From the IMG/VR virus record IMGVR_UViG_3300049595_003053, positions 1 through 20,339 of that record: a stretch of 20,339 bases of DNA; one strand, written 5' to 3'. The position numbers were made by a program, and so were the translations under genes. The notes below the pieces were generated by a model. That model was not told the origin of the DNA and made no database searches. It was given only the letters and a program-made list of their open reading frames with translations. Origin of the DNA: a virus. Positions 1 through 5,781 of this stretch are shown here, one piece after another. Positions within the stretch are counted from its first letter, which is position 1. Each line of letters opens with the position of its first letter.

Positions 1-861
1 GATGAATTCAACGATTTTTTCGGCAATAATAATCTGGAATTTATTTCTTTACTTGGTAGTCTGTGGGATTACAATGGGCCTTATGAATCTCGACTTAAAA
101 ATTCCAAGTCCGTCATTGTTAATAACCCTACTATCAGCATTCTTGGTGGCAATACTCCTACTGCTTTTAGTCTTGCGTTTCCAGTAGAAGTTCTTGGCCA
201 AGGATTCTTTAGCAGAATTCTTCTGATCTATGCTGATCCCAGCGGAAAGCGTTTTACTTTTCCAGAAATTCCAGCGCCAGAAGAAACAGCCCACATAAAA
301 GAACTGCTGCAGCGAGTGAAGTATACTGCAGTAGGTTCTGCAAAGCTCACACAAAAAGCAAAGTACCTGCTGGATAAGATTTATAAGTCCGACAGCGAAA
401 TGCATGATGTTCGTTTTGCTTCCTACAGCACCAGACGATTTACTCACCTGCTGAAACTAAGTCTCATTCATGCTGCAGCAGGCTACGGAAATACCATAGA
501 TGAAGCAGCAGTTGTAAAAGCAAACACAGTGCTGCACTTTACTGAGCGCTTTATGCCAAAAGCACTAGGCGAATTTGGTAAAGCAAAGAACTCAGACATT
601 ACTCACAAGATCGTAAGCATCATTGAAAGCAATTACAGAGTTACTTCTTTCAAAGAAATCTGGAGTCAGGTGTATAATGATCTGGAAAAGATGCAAGATT
701 TGGGAACTCTGCTACAGAATCTTGTAGCTGCTGGCAGAATCCAGCAGATCGCAAAGCCAACTCTAGGTTACTTGCCAGTTAAAAGTATGCTGAGAGAAGC
801 AGATTCAGACACTGTAAACTGGGAATACCTATCGGAAGAAGAACGTGGAATGGAGCGTTAG
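1..861 (+). CDS. DUF3987-type replicative helicase/primase-like ATPase, C-terminal part (5' cut by window edge)
   Basis: The frame is open from base 1 and gives 286 residues ending at TAG 859-861; the true start lies outside the window. The fragment begins with a Walker-B-like DEF. It is followed by a helix with LLGSLWDY, a 'NPTISILGGNTP' sensor-like strand (about residues 41-52), and 'GQGFFSRILLIYADP' (about 67-81) with an Arg-finger-like residue. This order matches the C-terminal half of DUF3987/phage helicase-primase-like ATPases, which act in phage DNA replication. The last 180 residues look helical, like a winged-helix tail. The missing N-terminus should hold Walker A and possibly a primase domain. 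It is the first visible gene of a plus-strand operon. The next gene starts 3 bases after its stop. The family call is from motif recall, not a search. Confidence 0.72.
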   Translation, partial: DEFNDFFGNNNLEFISLLGSLWDYNGPYESRLKNSKSVIVNNPTISILGGNTPTAFSLAFPVEVLGQGFFSRILLIYADPSGKRFTFPEIPAPEETAHIKELLQRVKYTAVGSAKLTQKAKYLLDKIYKSDSEMHDVRFASYSTRRFTHLLKLSLIHAAAGYGNTIDEAAVVKANTVLHFTERFMPKALGEFGKAKNSDITHKIVSIIESNYRVTSFKEIWSQVYNDLEKMQDLGTLLQNLVAAGRIQQIAKPTLGYLPVKSMLREADSDTVNWEYLSEEERGMER

Positions 862-864
862 GAA

Positions 865-1188
865 ATGAAACTCAAATGCATTTGCTCCCAGAACTCAAAG
901 CTTAAAACCCTCGACAACAGACAGAGCCAAGAATTTCTTCGTCGTCGCTATGTGTGTCTTTCTTGTGGACGCAGGTTTGCAAGCCTAGAATTCTTTGTTC
1001 TTTCAACTACTACAGGCTTTGATCCTCGCAAAACAAAGCTCGTCCTGCAAGACGCCAAAGAAATAATTCGCAAGAGAATAAAGCTCACACCTGAGCTAAC
1101 TATGATTCAGGATTTTGAAGAAGAAGAAGCAGCAAAAAAATCCCCATCAGCAAAAAAACGTCCACGCTTTAATCCTTGGAGTATTTAA
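865..1188 (+). CDS. NrdR-like zinc-ribbon protein without ATP-cone
   Basis: 107 residues. The N-terminus has a C5-x-C7 pair, a 'LDNRQSQEFLRRRYVC' stretch and a second pair C31-x2-C34 followed by GRRFASLE. This closely follows the zinc ribbon of the NrdR repressor (Cys pair, D-S-R, RRRxxC-xx-C-xxRF-T-xE), which controls ribonucleotide reductase genes. Real NrdR is about 150-170 residues with an ATP-cone after the ribbon. Here that part is replaced by about 65 residues that end in an acidic run (DFEEEEAA) and a Lys/Ser/Pro-rich tail. It may be a phage transcription regulator or a DNA/RNA-binding zinc protein; the target is unknown. The ATG is preceded by TAGGAA, which includes the stop of the helicase gene, so translation is probably coupled. 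Confidence 0.6.
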   Translation: MKLKCICSQNSKLKTLDNRQSQEFLRRRYVCLSCGRRFASLEFFVLSTTTGFDPRKTKLVLQDAKEIIRKRIKLTPELTMIQDFEEEEAAKKSPSAKKRPRFNPWSI

Positions 1189-1189
1189 A

Positions 1190-1756
1190 ATGAATAAACA
1201 GTTTCTGCAATCGTTTAAAGACCGCCTGCACGTAATGGTAGATTTGGAAACTCTTGGCACGTCTCCGAACTCTGTAATTCTTTCGCTGGGTGCAGTGTTT
1301 GTGAATTTTGAGGGTGCAGAGTTTTATAAGAACTTTTCTATTGGAAGCCAAGATCCAAGATTCTTTAGCCTGAGCATGAAAACTCTGCAGTGGTGGAGAG
1401 AACAGAATAAAGAAGTAATGCTTGAAGCTTTTAATGGAAAGATTCATTTGCAAGATGGTCTGTCTTTGTTTAAAGAGTGGTTTCCTGCAGACGCAATAAT
1501 CTGGGGCAATGGCGCAGACTTTGATATTGCAATTCTCAAGTATGCTTATGAGCACTTTGGACTGGATACTCCGTGGAGCTATAAGAATACTGCTTGCCTG
1601 CGCACAATACGCAATATGGTAGACATGAAACTTGTGTATGAAGCAGTAGCTGAGCAAACAAAAGATGAGCCGCTGCAAGCTCATCAGGCTCTGCACGATG
1701 CAAAGCATCAGGCATTGCAGTTGAGAGAGATTTTCAATCTTCTGCTGGAGGAATAA
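1190..1756 (+). CDS. DEDDh-type 3'-5' exonuclease (DnaQ/Rv2179c-like fold)
   Basis: 188 residues from the ATG at 1190, one base after the upstream stop, with a GGAG 11 bases before it. An upstream in-frame ATG at 1115 would run through the preceding gene and is less likely. Exo I is 'MVDLETLGT' with D18 and E20. Exo II is 'WGNGADFD' with D110/D112. Exo III is 'HQALHD' with H165 and D170, the H-x4-D spacing of the DEDDh class. Members of this class remove nucleotides from 3' ends of DNA or RNA with two metal ions. The 'FSLSMKTLQWWREQN' stretch is typical of the small phage/Rv2179c-like (PF16473-type) members. Next to a helicase/primase it could act in replication proofreading, recombination or RNA turnover; the substrate cannot be told from sequence. 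Confidence 0.85.
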   Translation: MNKQFLQSFKDRLHVMVDLETLGTSPNSVILSLGAVFVNFEGAEFYKNFSIGSQDPRFFSLSMKTLQWWREQNKEVMLEAFNGKIHLQDGLSLFKEWFPADAIIWGNGADFDIAILKYAYEHFGLDTPWSYKNTACLRTIRNMVDMKLVYEAVAEQTKDEPLQAHQALHDAKHQALQLREIFNLLLEE

Positions 1757-1759
1757 ATC

Positions 1760-2026
1760 ATGGCACTTAACATTGTTATGTTTCCTGAAGCCTTTCAGGA
1801 GCTTTCAAAAGAAATCACTTTTCATCCGCAACTGCAAGAAAAACTGCAATGGAAAGAGAATTCAAACCTGGATGCCACAGATAAAATTGCAGTCATTGCA
1901 GCACACTGCGATGTTGTTCTTGATGGTATGTATTCTCCCAAGGATTTAGAAGAGCTTGCAGGAATTCTTACACAGCGGCTAAAGCAGAAGCGAGTGGAAA
2001 TTATTCTTCCGGTTGGTCCTTTTTAG
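1760..2026 (+). CDS. Small hypothetical protein of the early operon
   Basis: 88 residues. I do not recognise the family. It is predominantly helical with a 'TDKIAVIAAHCDVVLDGMYSPKDLEELAGILTQ' character in the middle (single Cys near residue 50) and a short hydrophobic strand at the C-terminus (VEIILPVGPF). It has no signal peptide or membrane segment. A strong GGAGG Shine-Dalgarno sits at 1748-1752, within the end of the exonuclease gene, and the gap to that gene is 3 bases. It is therefore probably co-translated with the exonuclease and may assist it, but that is only a positional guess. Confidence 0.65.
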   Translation: MALNIVMFPEAFQELSKEITFHPQLQEKLQWKENSNLDATDKIAVIAAHCDVVLDGMYSPKDLEELAGILTQRLKQKRVEIILPVGPF

Positions 2027-2038
2027 AAGGAGTAGAAG

Positions 2039-2215
2039 ATGAGTAACTTTGAATGCTTGCCTATTAATGCGGCTGCGCGGCTGAAAGAACTTGAGACCGA
2101 GGTCGAGAGGCTGCGGGCATTGCTTACCCGTTACCGCAACGAGACGCCGCTAGGCCATCAGCCGCACATGATCGCGCACGAAGTGGACGCCGCACTCAAG
2201 GAGGGCCAGCGATGA
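2039..2215 (+). CDS. 58-aa coiled-coil mini-protein in GC-rich DNA
   Basis: The ATG at 2039 follows AGAAGGAGTAGAAG, a good Shine-Dalgarno region, and the 58-codon frame ends at TGA 2213-2215. The stop overlaps the next start as ATGA. The product starts MSNFECLPIN and contains 'RLKELETEVERLRALL', a three-heptad coiled coil, followed by 'YRNETPLGHQPHMIAHEVD'. From memory, small proteins with this C-terminal motif occur in accessory regions of phages of higher-GC beta- and gamma-proteobacteria; the function is not known. The DNA is clearly richer in G and C (runs such as GGCTGCGCGGCTG) than the genes on either side, which points to recent acquisition. Confidence 0.72.
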   Translation: MSNFECLPINAAARLKELETEVERLRALLTRYRNETPLGHQPHMIAHEVDAALKEGQR

Positions 2216-2643
2216 GTGACACCGTTACTATCCCACGCGCCATGGCTTATGAAATGCGTGACTTGTTGTACCGTGCAGACTTTACGTATTTCCATACCGC
2301 TGCAAAACGGATCGAAATGAATTCTCGAGCTGGCGCCGTTCTCAAGGCATTCACCGCCGCACTGGCGACGCAGTCCGAACCAGTTTCAGCAGATGTTGAG
2401 TGGCCCGCACAAACTGGAAAACTTCCAGAAAGAATGGAACATTGTACAATTCTTTTTAAGCAATGCGAAAGAGGACATGGCCAACTTACTGCAACTAACT
2501 GGGTTCCTCAACCTTGTTTAGTTTGTGAGGTTCAAAAATTGCGAGCGCTGATTGGAGATGATGCATACGCTGCGTCATTTCAAAGTCTAAGTCAGTACCG
2601 CAACGCGCTGCTACGAGAACTCAAAAAAAGACTAACAATTTAA
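2212..2643 (+). CDS. Phage accessory protein with putative zinc-binding C-terminal motif
   Basis: 143 residues; its ATG overlaps the stop of the previous gene (ATGA), so the two are probably translationally coupled. The N-terminus 'SDTVTIPRAMAYEMRDLL' and the Ala-rich helix near residues 40-58 resemble short proteins in phage accessory regions. The middle carries C85-x3-H89 ('CERGHGQLTATNWVPQ') and C102-x2-C105 ('PCLVC'), a likely zinc site. The C-terminus is helical and basic (RNALLRELKKRLTI). I do not know its role. Base composition shifts within the gene: the first 150-200 bases are GC-richer and the rest match the surrounding phage. This suggests a recombination joint inside the gene. Confidence 0.7.
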   Translation: MSDTVTIPRAMAYEMRDLLYRADFTYFHTAAKRIEMNSRAGAVLKAFTAALATQSEPVSADVEWPAQTGKLPERMEHCTILFKQCERGHGQLTATNWVPQPCLVCEVQKLRALIGDDAYAASFQSLSQYRNALLRELKKRLTI

Positions 2644-2649
2644 TAGACC

Positions 2650-2675
2650 AAAAAAAGCCCCCAATAAAGGGGGCT
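2650..2675 (-). terminator. Rho-independent terminator of the leftward late operon
   Basis: A perfect 7-bp stem AGCCCCC/GGGGGCT (2656-2662 with 2669-2675) closes a 6-base loop. Read on the minus strand, the hairpin runs directly into a T-tract (TTTTTTT, complement of 2650-2656), the classic intrinsic terminator layout. On the plus strand there is no T-run after the stem, so it should end plus-strand transcription less well. It lies between convergent genes, 13 bases past the plus-strand stop. Confidence 0.9.
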
Positions 2676-2679
2676 AAAA

Positions 2680-2714
2680 TCTCTGCAAGGGGGAGACAAG
2701 TGAACTTGCAGAGA
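2680..2714 (-). other. 10-bp inverted repeat upstream of the terminator
   Basis: TCTCTGCAAG (2680-2689) and CTTGCAGAGA (2705-2714) form a perfect 10-bp stem around a 15-base purine-rich loop (GGGGAGACAAGTGAA). In the minus-strand late mRNA this stem-loop lies between the last stop codon (2733) and the terminator hairpin. It has no T-tract of its own. It may protect the 3' end of the mRNA, bind a protein, or act on the plus strand. Confidence 0.7.
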
Positions 2715-2732
2715 CCACCACAGAAGTTACAA

Positions 2733-2972
2733 CTACCAAAGAGCAACAATACTCGTAACATTAGTTCCAGTAACTCGCACCCTGCGAGCATTAATTTCAA
2801 ACCTGCCTACTGGAACTCCAGCAAAATCTACTTGCTGACCATTCACAGTTATCACGCTCAAACCGCCAGAGCCAGCTCCGCCAATCCAAAGTGCCTGACA
2901 AGGATTTGGCAAATCATCAGTATTGCTGGGAGTAACTGCTGCTGCGTTGGGATATGCAATATACGGGGCCAT
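2733..2972 (-). CDS. Small spike-base-like virion protein (RCAP_rcc01079-like)
   Basis: 79 residues; ATG at 2972 with CTAGGAG eight bases upstream. The sequence 'AAAVTPSNTDDLPNPCQALW' followed by 'GGAGSGGLSVITVNG', 'VDFAGVPVG' and a final 'RRVRVTGTNVTSIVALW' follows the pattern of short phage spike-base proteins. These are about 80-90 residues and entirely beta, with T-P-S-D-T near the start and I-V-A-L-aromatic at the end. In gene-transfer-agent-like particles such proteins sit at the base of tail or head spikes. It is the last gene of the late operon, directly before the hairpins. The family is recalled, not searched; location in this virion is inferred. Confidence 0.62.
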   Translation of the reverse strand: MAPYIAYPNAAAVTPSNTDDLPNPCQALWIGGAGSGGLSVITVNGQQVDFAGVPVGRFEINARRVRVTGTNVTSIVALW

Positions 2973-2995
2973 GCTAGATTCTCCTAGAAATTTAT

Positions 2996-3220
2996 CTACA
3001 TTACTGCAACAGACGCTTGCTTCATTTCATTTACAACTTCCTGTCCAGCAGCTAGCGCCTTATCTGCAAGCTCAGGATGTCCCATCTCTGTGCAAAATGC
3101 TCGCACAAAATCTTCCATTGTCATTGCCATAGAAATTCCTTCTACGTTTACAACAACAGAAATCTTAGGCTCGTGCCACTTGCGAGAAACCACAAGAGCC
3201 TTACGAGTAATAGCAGACAT
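2996..3220 (-). CDS. Small hypothetical late protein
   Basis: 74 residues from the ATG at 3220. An in-frame ATG nine bases upstream (3229) sits directly against AAGGA with no spacing, so the 3220 start, eight bases after AAGGA, is preferred. The start follows the stop of the repeat-protein gene by one base (TAACATG). The N-terminal third is basic with a beta strand (KISVVVNVEGI). The second half is helical (EDFVRAFCTEMG, PELADKALAAGQEVVNEM). There is no membrane segment or known motif. It lies among small beta-rich virion genes and might be a structural accessory or chaperone; I do not recognise the family. Confidence 0.65.
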   Translation of the reverse strand: MSAITRKALVVSRKWHEPKISVVVNVEGISMAMTMEDFVRAFCTEMGHPELADKALAAGQEVVNEMKQASVAVM

Positions 3221-3221
3221 G

Positions 3222-3860
3222 TTATGCATCCTTCAAAGCAAGGAACTGTGGCACAGTAATTCCTGGCACCAGCGTTCCAGTGTAGTCGGTTCCTGTCGGC
3301 CCGTAAGTTACTCCAAGTAGTACAGTAGCTGGCTGCGGCCAAACTGCTGCTGCGACTCCCTGAGAAACAACAGGAACTTTACCGTTTAAGTAAAGCTTTC
3401 CAGTTGTAGGAGTAAGTACAATGTTACCTGCTGCTACCACCGCAGGAACATAGCCCTGCAAGTTTAGTTTTCCAGTGCCCGGTGTAAGCGTAACTATGCC
3501 AGTGCTGCTAACTACAGGAATCTTGCCCTGCAAATACAGCTTGCCAGTGCTGGGAGTAACTACTACATTCCCTGTCGCACTAACTACAGGCACCTTACCT
3601 TGCAAGTACAGCTTACCTGTTCCTGGCGTAAGAACAGTAATTCCGCCGCTGGTAACTACAGGCACGTAGCCTTGCAGATTTAACTTTCCTGTAGCAGGAG
3701 TTACTGTAACTGTGCCAGAGTATGCAATCGTAGGAGTCTTACCTGCCAGCAGCAGCGATCCTTTGCTGGGACTTACAAGAACTTCAGTAGCTCCGCCACC
3801 TACAATGGGCAGACTACCTAATTCTATCTGTGCTCCATCAAATAGGCGACGGCTTGCCAT
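3222..3860 (-). CDS. Beta-repeat virion protein with six exact 24-residue repeats
   Basis: 212 residues. Residues 27-170 are six tandem units of exactly 24 residues with consensus V-x-V-T-P-x-T-G-K-L-x-L-x-G-x-x-P-V-V. The S/T-P dipeptides fall at 30, 54, 78, 102, 126 and 150, with no insertion or deletion. Such strand-turn units probably stack as a beta-solenoid or fibre. The end has 'VTYGPTGTDYTGTL', a motif I recall from phage structural proteins, and 'VPQFLALKDA'. There is no signal peptide or Cys. The start has TAGGA upstream, where the TAG is the stop of the 269-aa gene. A decoration or tail-fibre protein is likely from position and composition; I do not know a named family. Confidence 0.75.
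   Translation of the reverse strand: MASRRLFDGAQIELGSLPIVGGGATEVLVSPSKGSLLLAGKTPTIAYSGTVTVTPATGKLNLQGYVPVVTSGGITVLTPGTGKLYLQGKVPVVSATGNVVVTPSTGKLYLQGKIPVVSSTGIVTLTPGTGKLNLQGYVPAVVAAGNIVLTPTTGKLYLNGKVPVVSQGVAAAVWPQPATVLLGVTYGPTGTDYTGTLVPGITVPQFLALKDA
3229..3233 (-). promoter_or_regulatory. Shine-Dalgarno that decides the start at 3220
   Basis: AAGGA on the minus strand (complement of 3229-3233) is eight bases from the ATG at 3220 and abuts the alternative ATG at 3229. The site lies inside the last codons of the upstream repeat-protein gene. Confidence 0.6.
3351..3782 (-). repeat. Six 72-bp in-frame tandem repeats
   Basis: The repeat region of the 212-aa protein is six 72-base units (432 bases) with diverged DNA but conserved blocks such as TTGCAAGTACAGCTTACC-like segments. 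Units 3 and 4 (about 3495-3638) are the most alike and unit 1 the most diverged. The unit length is constant, so the reading frame is kept. Confidence 0.85.
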
Positions 3861-3868
3861 AGCAATTC

Positions 3869-4678
3869 CTACGCTTCAGCAAGAAGAATCGCGCCAATCA
3901 AAACCTGCGAGCCTGCGGCAGCACTGCAAAAAATAGACAGGCAGGCAGCGTCTAAAACTTCATTAAACTGTCCGGCCATGCGGCCAGAAGAAACACAATC
4001 AATCACATTTGCGCCTTCAGTATCGTTGATTGCAAACATGGCTAGTGGTCTGTAAAGCACAACGCCAAAATTTCCTGCTGTTGCAGTGCTAGCAACGAGA
4101 GTTACAGATTCTACAGAACGAACTCCGGTGTCTCCTGCAGCAAGAGGAATACGAATAAGCGTACCAGCCTCCCGAAAATTAATGCCTCCAATTTGGACAG
4201 CAGTAGAAGTTTGTCCAGAAGTTCCTGCTTGGTTTGTATAAGAAACTGTAACAGTTGTGATTGTAGTTCCAATCTGCGCATGAATAATCAGCGCAACTTG
4301 AACATCTGCGCCATTAGTGTATCTGGTAAGTGCCGCAGTCGGAAGATTTGTAGTCTGAGCTGTAGTAACAGTTGCATCTAAGCCACCGCTGATGTTAAGT
4401 AAGTCAACCAACATCAGCCCAACTCCGCCAACACCAGAAGGATTGACGCGAGCACCAAGCACAGAAAGTCTGCCAGCTCCAGCGTTTGGAACTGCAGAAT
4501 TTATAGCTCTTGTAGAATCTTTGTCTAAAGCTACGCTAGTTGTAGGAGTCGCCGGAGCGGGAATAATGGGCAAAGCTCCAAATCTCGCAACACCAAAAGC
4601 AGGCGCGCTCGTTTGAAAGTCTGCAAAGTTGTTTAGAGCAAGAGCATCTAAGTATGCATCGTAAGTTGCAAAAGCCAT
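3869..4678 (-). CDS. Beta-rich virion protein, paralogue of the adjacent 282-aa protein
   Basis: 269 residues, mostly small and hydroxylated residues with predicted beta strands, no signal peptide and no membrane segment. Residues about 143-213 ('VSYTNQAGTSGQT', 'FREAGTLIRIPLAAGDTGVR', 'TAGNFGVVLYRPLA') align closely with residues 160-228 of the next upstream gene. The similarity extends outward ('ALTRYT', 'ACLS'). This is a tandem duplication of a phage structural family that I recall as hypothetical. ATG at 4678 follows TAGAGGAG, whose TAG is the stop of the paralogue. Probable surface, decoration or spike protein by position near the operon end; the exact role is unknown. Confidence 0.7.
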   Translation of the reverse strand: MAFATYDAYLDALALNNFADFQTSAPAFGVARFGALPIIPAPATPTTSVALDKDSTRAINSAVPNAGAGRLSVLGARVNPSGVGGVGLMLVDLLNISGGLDATVTTAQTTNLPTAALTRYTNGADVQVALIIHAQIGTTITTVTVSYTNQAGTSGQTSTAVQIGGINFREAGTLIRIPLAAGDTGVRSVESVTLVASTATAGNFGVVLYRPLAMFAINDTEGANVIDCVSSGRMAGQFNEVLDAACLSIFCSAAAGSQVLIGAILLAEA

Positions 4679-4691
4679 TTAACTTGCTCCT

Positions 4692-5540
4692 CTACTTTTC
4701 AATCATTGTTCCTGTCCATACAAACTCTGCTGCGGTTGTAGATGCAGGAAAATAAGCAACAGACAAACAAGCGCCAGGATCAATGGTAGGAATTCCAGGA
4801 AGTCCAGTCGTATAATCTCTCCAACCGCCGGAGCCAGCAGCGCCAACAGGAACTAATGCAAGTGGCTGTGCAATGGTAATTCCAAAGTTTCCGACAGTAC
4901 CGGTAGTAGCAGAGAGGGCAATTTTTTCAACTGCTCGAACTCCAGTATCTCCTGCAGCCAAAGGAATTCGAATTGCGCGAGTAACTTCACGAAAGCCAGT
5001 AGCACCGATATTAATTGTGGCAGTTTTTCCTGTCGTGCCTGCCTGATTTGTGTACGTCATGGTAAGAGTAACACCAGTCGTGCCGATGACCGTGTAGATC
5101 TCAACAAAAACAATGTTACCTTCTCCGCCAGTATTTCTAGTAAGGGCAGGACTTGGCGTACTTCCTTGAATTGTTTGATCTGTAGTAGCAGTTCCGCTAA
5201 GACCACCAATATGAAACAGGCGATCGTAAAGCATATATACGCCAGCGATAGTGGGAGCCACTACTGAAGAAACAAGAAATTTTTCTCTGCCGCCGCCAGG
5301 AGCAGTAAAAGGTAAAGCGCCAGTCGTAGTGTTATCTGGAATTGCTCCCGTCGTAGGAACAGCTCCGCCTGCTGGCATTCCATCATAAGTCCAAGCACTT
5401 GCCAAGCGACCAGCAATTACAGCAGTTGCAGCTACCCCAGAAACCCGAGGAACTTTAAACCAAAATTTAGTTTCTGGACTTCCGTTGTTTCCGCCGGTCA
5501 ACCGATTAATGAGATCGGAAAGATCAGTAAGCGCAGCCAT
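4692..5540 (-). CDS. Beta-rich virion protein, paralogue of the 269-aa protein
   Basis: 282 residues from the ATG at 5540. A longer frame from a TTG at 5576 exists, but the ATG has GGGAG eight bases upstream and overlaps the previous stop as TAATG, so the shorter form is chosen. The N-terminal 20 residues are helical ('ALTDLSDLINRLTGG'). Next comes a Gly/Ala/Pro-rich stretch with 'TTGAIPDNTTTGALPF' (about 63-78). The block shared with the 269-aa neighbour is 'MTYTNQAGTTGKT', 'GFREVTRAIRIPLAAGDTGV', 'GNFGITIAQPLA'. A C-terminal 'GGWRDYTTGLPGIPTIDPGACLS' region follows. I recall similar proteins as uncharacterised phage virion proteins. The N-terminal extension is not present in the paralogue and could be its particle-attachment part. 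Confidence 0.7.
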   Translation of the reverse strand: MAALTDLSDLINRLTGGNNGSPETKFWFKVPRVSGVAATAVIAGRLASAWTYDGMPAGGAVPTTGAIPDNTTTGALPFTAPGGGREKFLVSSVVAPTIAGVYMLYDRLFHIGGLSGTATTDQTIQGSTPSPALTRNTGGEGNIVFVEIYTVIGTTGVTLTMTYTNQAGTTGKTATINIGATGFREVTRAIRIPLAAGDTGVRAVEKIALSATTGTVGNFGITIAQPLALVPVGAAGSGGWRDYTTGLPGIPTIDPGACLSVAYFPASTTAAEFVWTGTMIEK

Positions 5541-5767
5541 TACGTATTCTCCCAGGCCACTCCGCGAGCAGCGCAATCTGCTTTTGCAGCTACAATCAAG
5601 CTGGCAAGATTGTCAAGATTTGTTCCGGAGTTGTACACAAGCATTCCAGTAAGCTTCGGAAAAATGATGAATGCTGGCTCTGCCAGATCTATTGTAATTC
5701 TCCAGTCGCCGCTGTCGTATACCAGGCGCTGAGAAGTTACAGCTACCGTATAAGTAAAATCTGCCAT
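5540..5767 (-). CDS. 75-aa hypothetical late protein
   Basis: 75 residues from the ATG at 5767 (AGGAG seven bases upstream). A longer frame from GTG 5821 would overlap the upstream gene by 40 bases and is rejected. The stop overlaps the next start by one base (TAATG). The N-terminus is beta ('MADFTYTVAVTSQRLVYDSG', 'WRITIDLAEPAFIIFP') and the C-terminus is helical ('LDNLASLIVAAKADCAARG'). It has no membrane segment. I do not recognise it. It sits between two virion-protein genes and is probably structural. Confidence 0.65.
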   Translation of the reverse strand: MADFTYTVAVTSQRLVYDSGDWRITIDLAEPAFIIFPKLTGMLVYNSGTNLDNLASLIVAAKADCAARGVAWENT

Positions 5768-5781
5768 GCAAATCTCCTGGC

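Noticed and set aside
2-187. 61-residue hydrophobic open frame on the plus strand at the left edge
   Set aside because: It runs out of frame inside the helicase-like gene, which is continuous from base 1 and has clear family motifs; the hydrophobic look comes from reading that gene in another frame.
1115-1189. Upstream in-frame start for the exonuclease gene
   Set aside because: It would overlap the zinc-ribbon gene by 74 bases and add a Lys/Gln-rich segment with no function; the ATG at 1190 has a ribosome site and matches family length.
3351-5540. Repeat protein and paralogue region considered as a diversity-generating retroelement target
   Set aside because: No reverse transcriptase or adenine-substituted template repeat is seen nearby, and the differences between repeats are not limited to A positions.
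5541-5576. Longer TTG-initiated form of the 282-aa paralogue
   Set aside because: The ATG at 5540 has a strong Shine-Dalgarno and a stop-start overlap; the extra 12 residues lie wholly in the previous gene.
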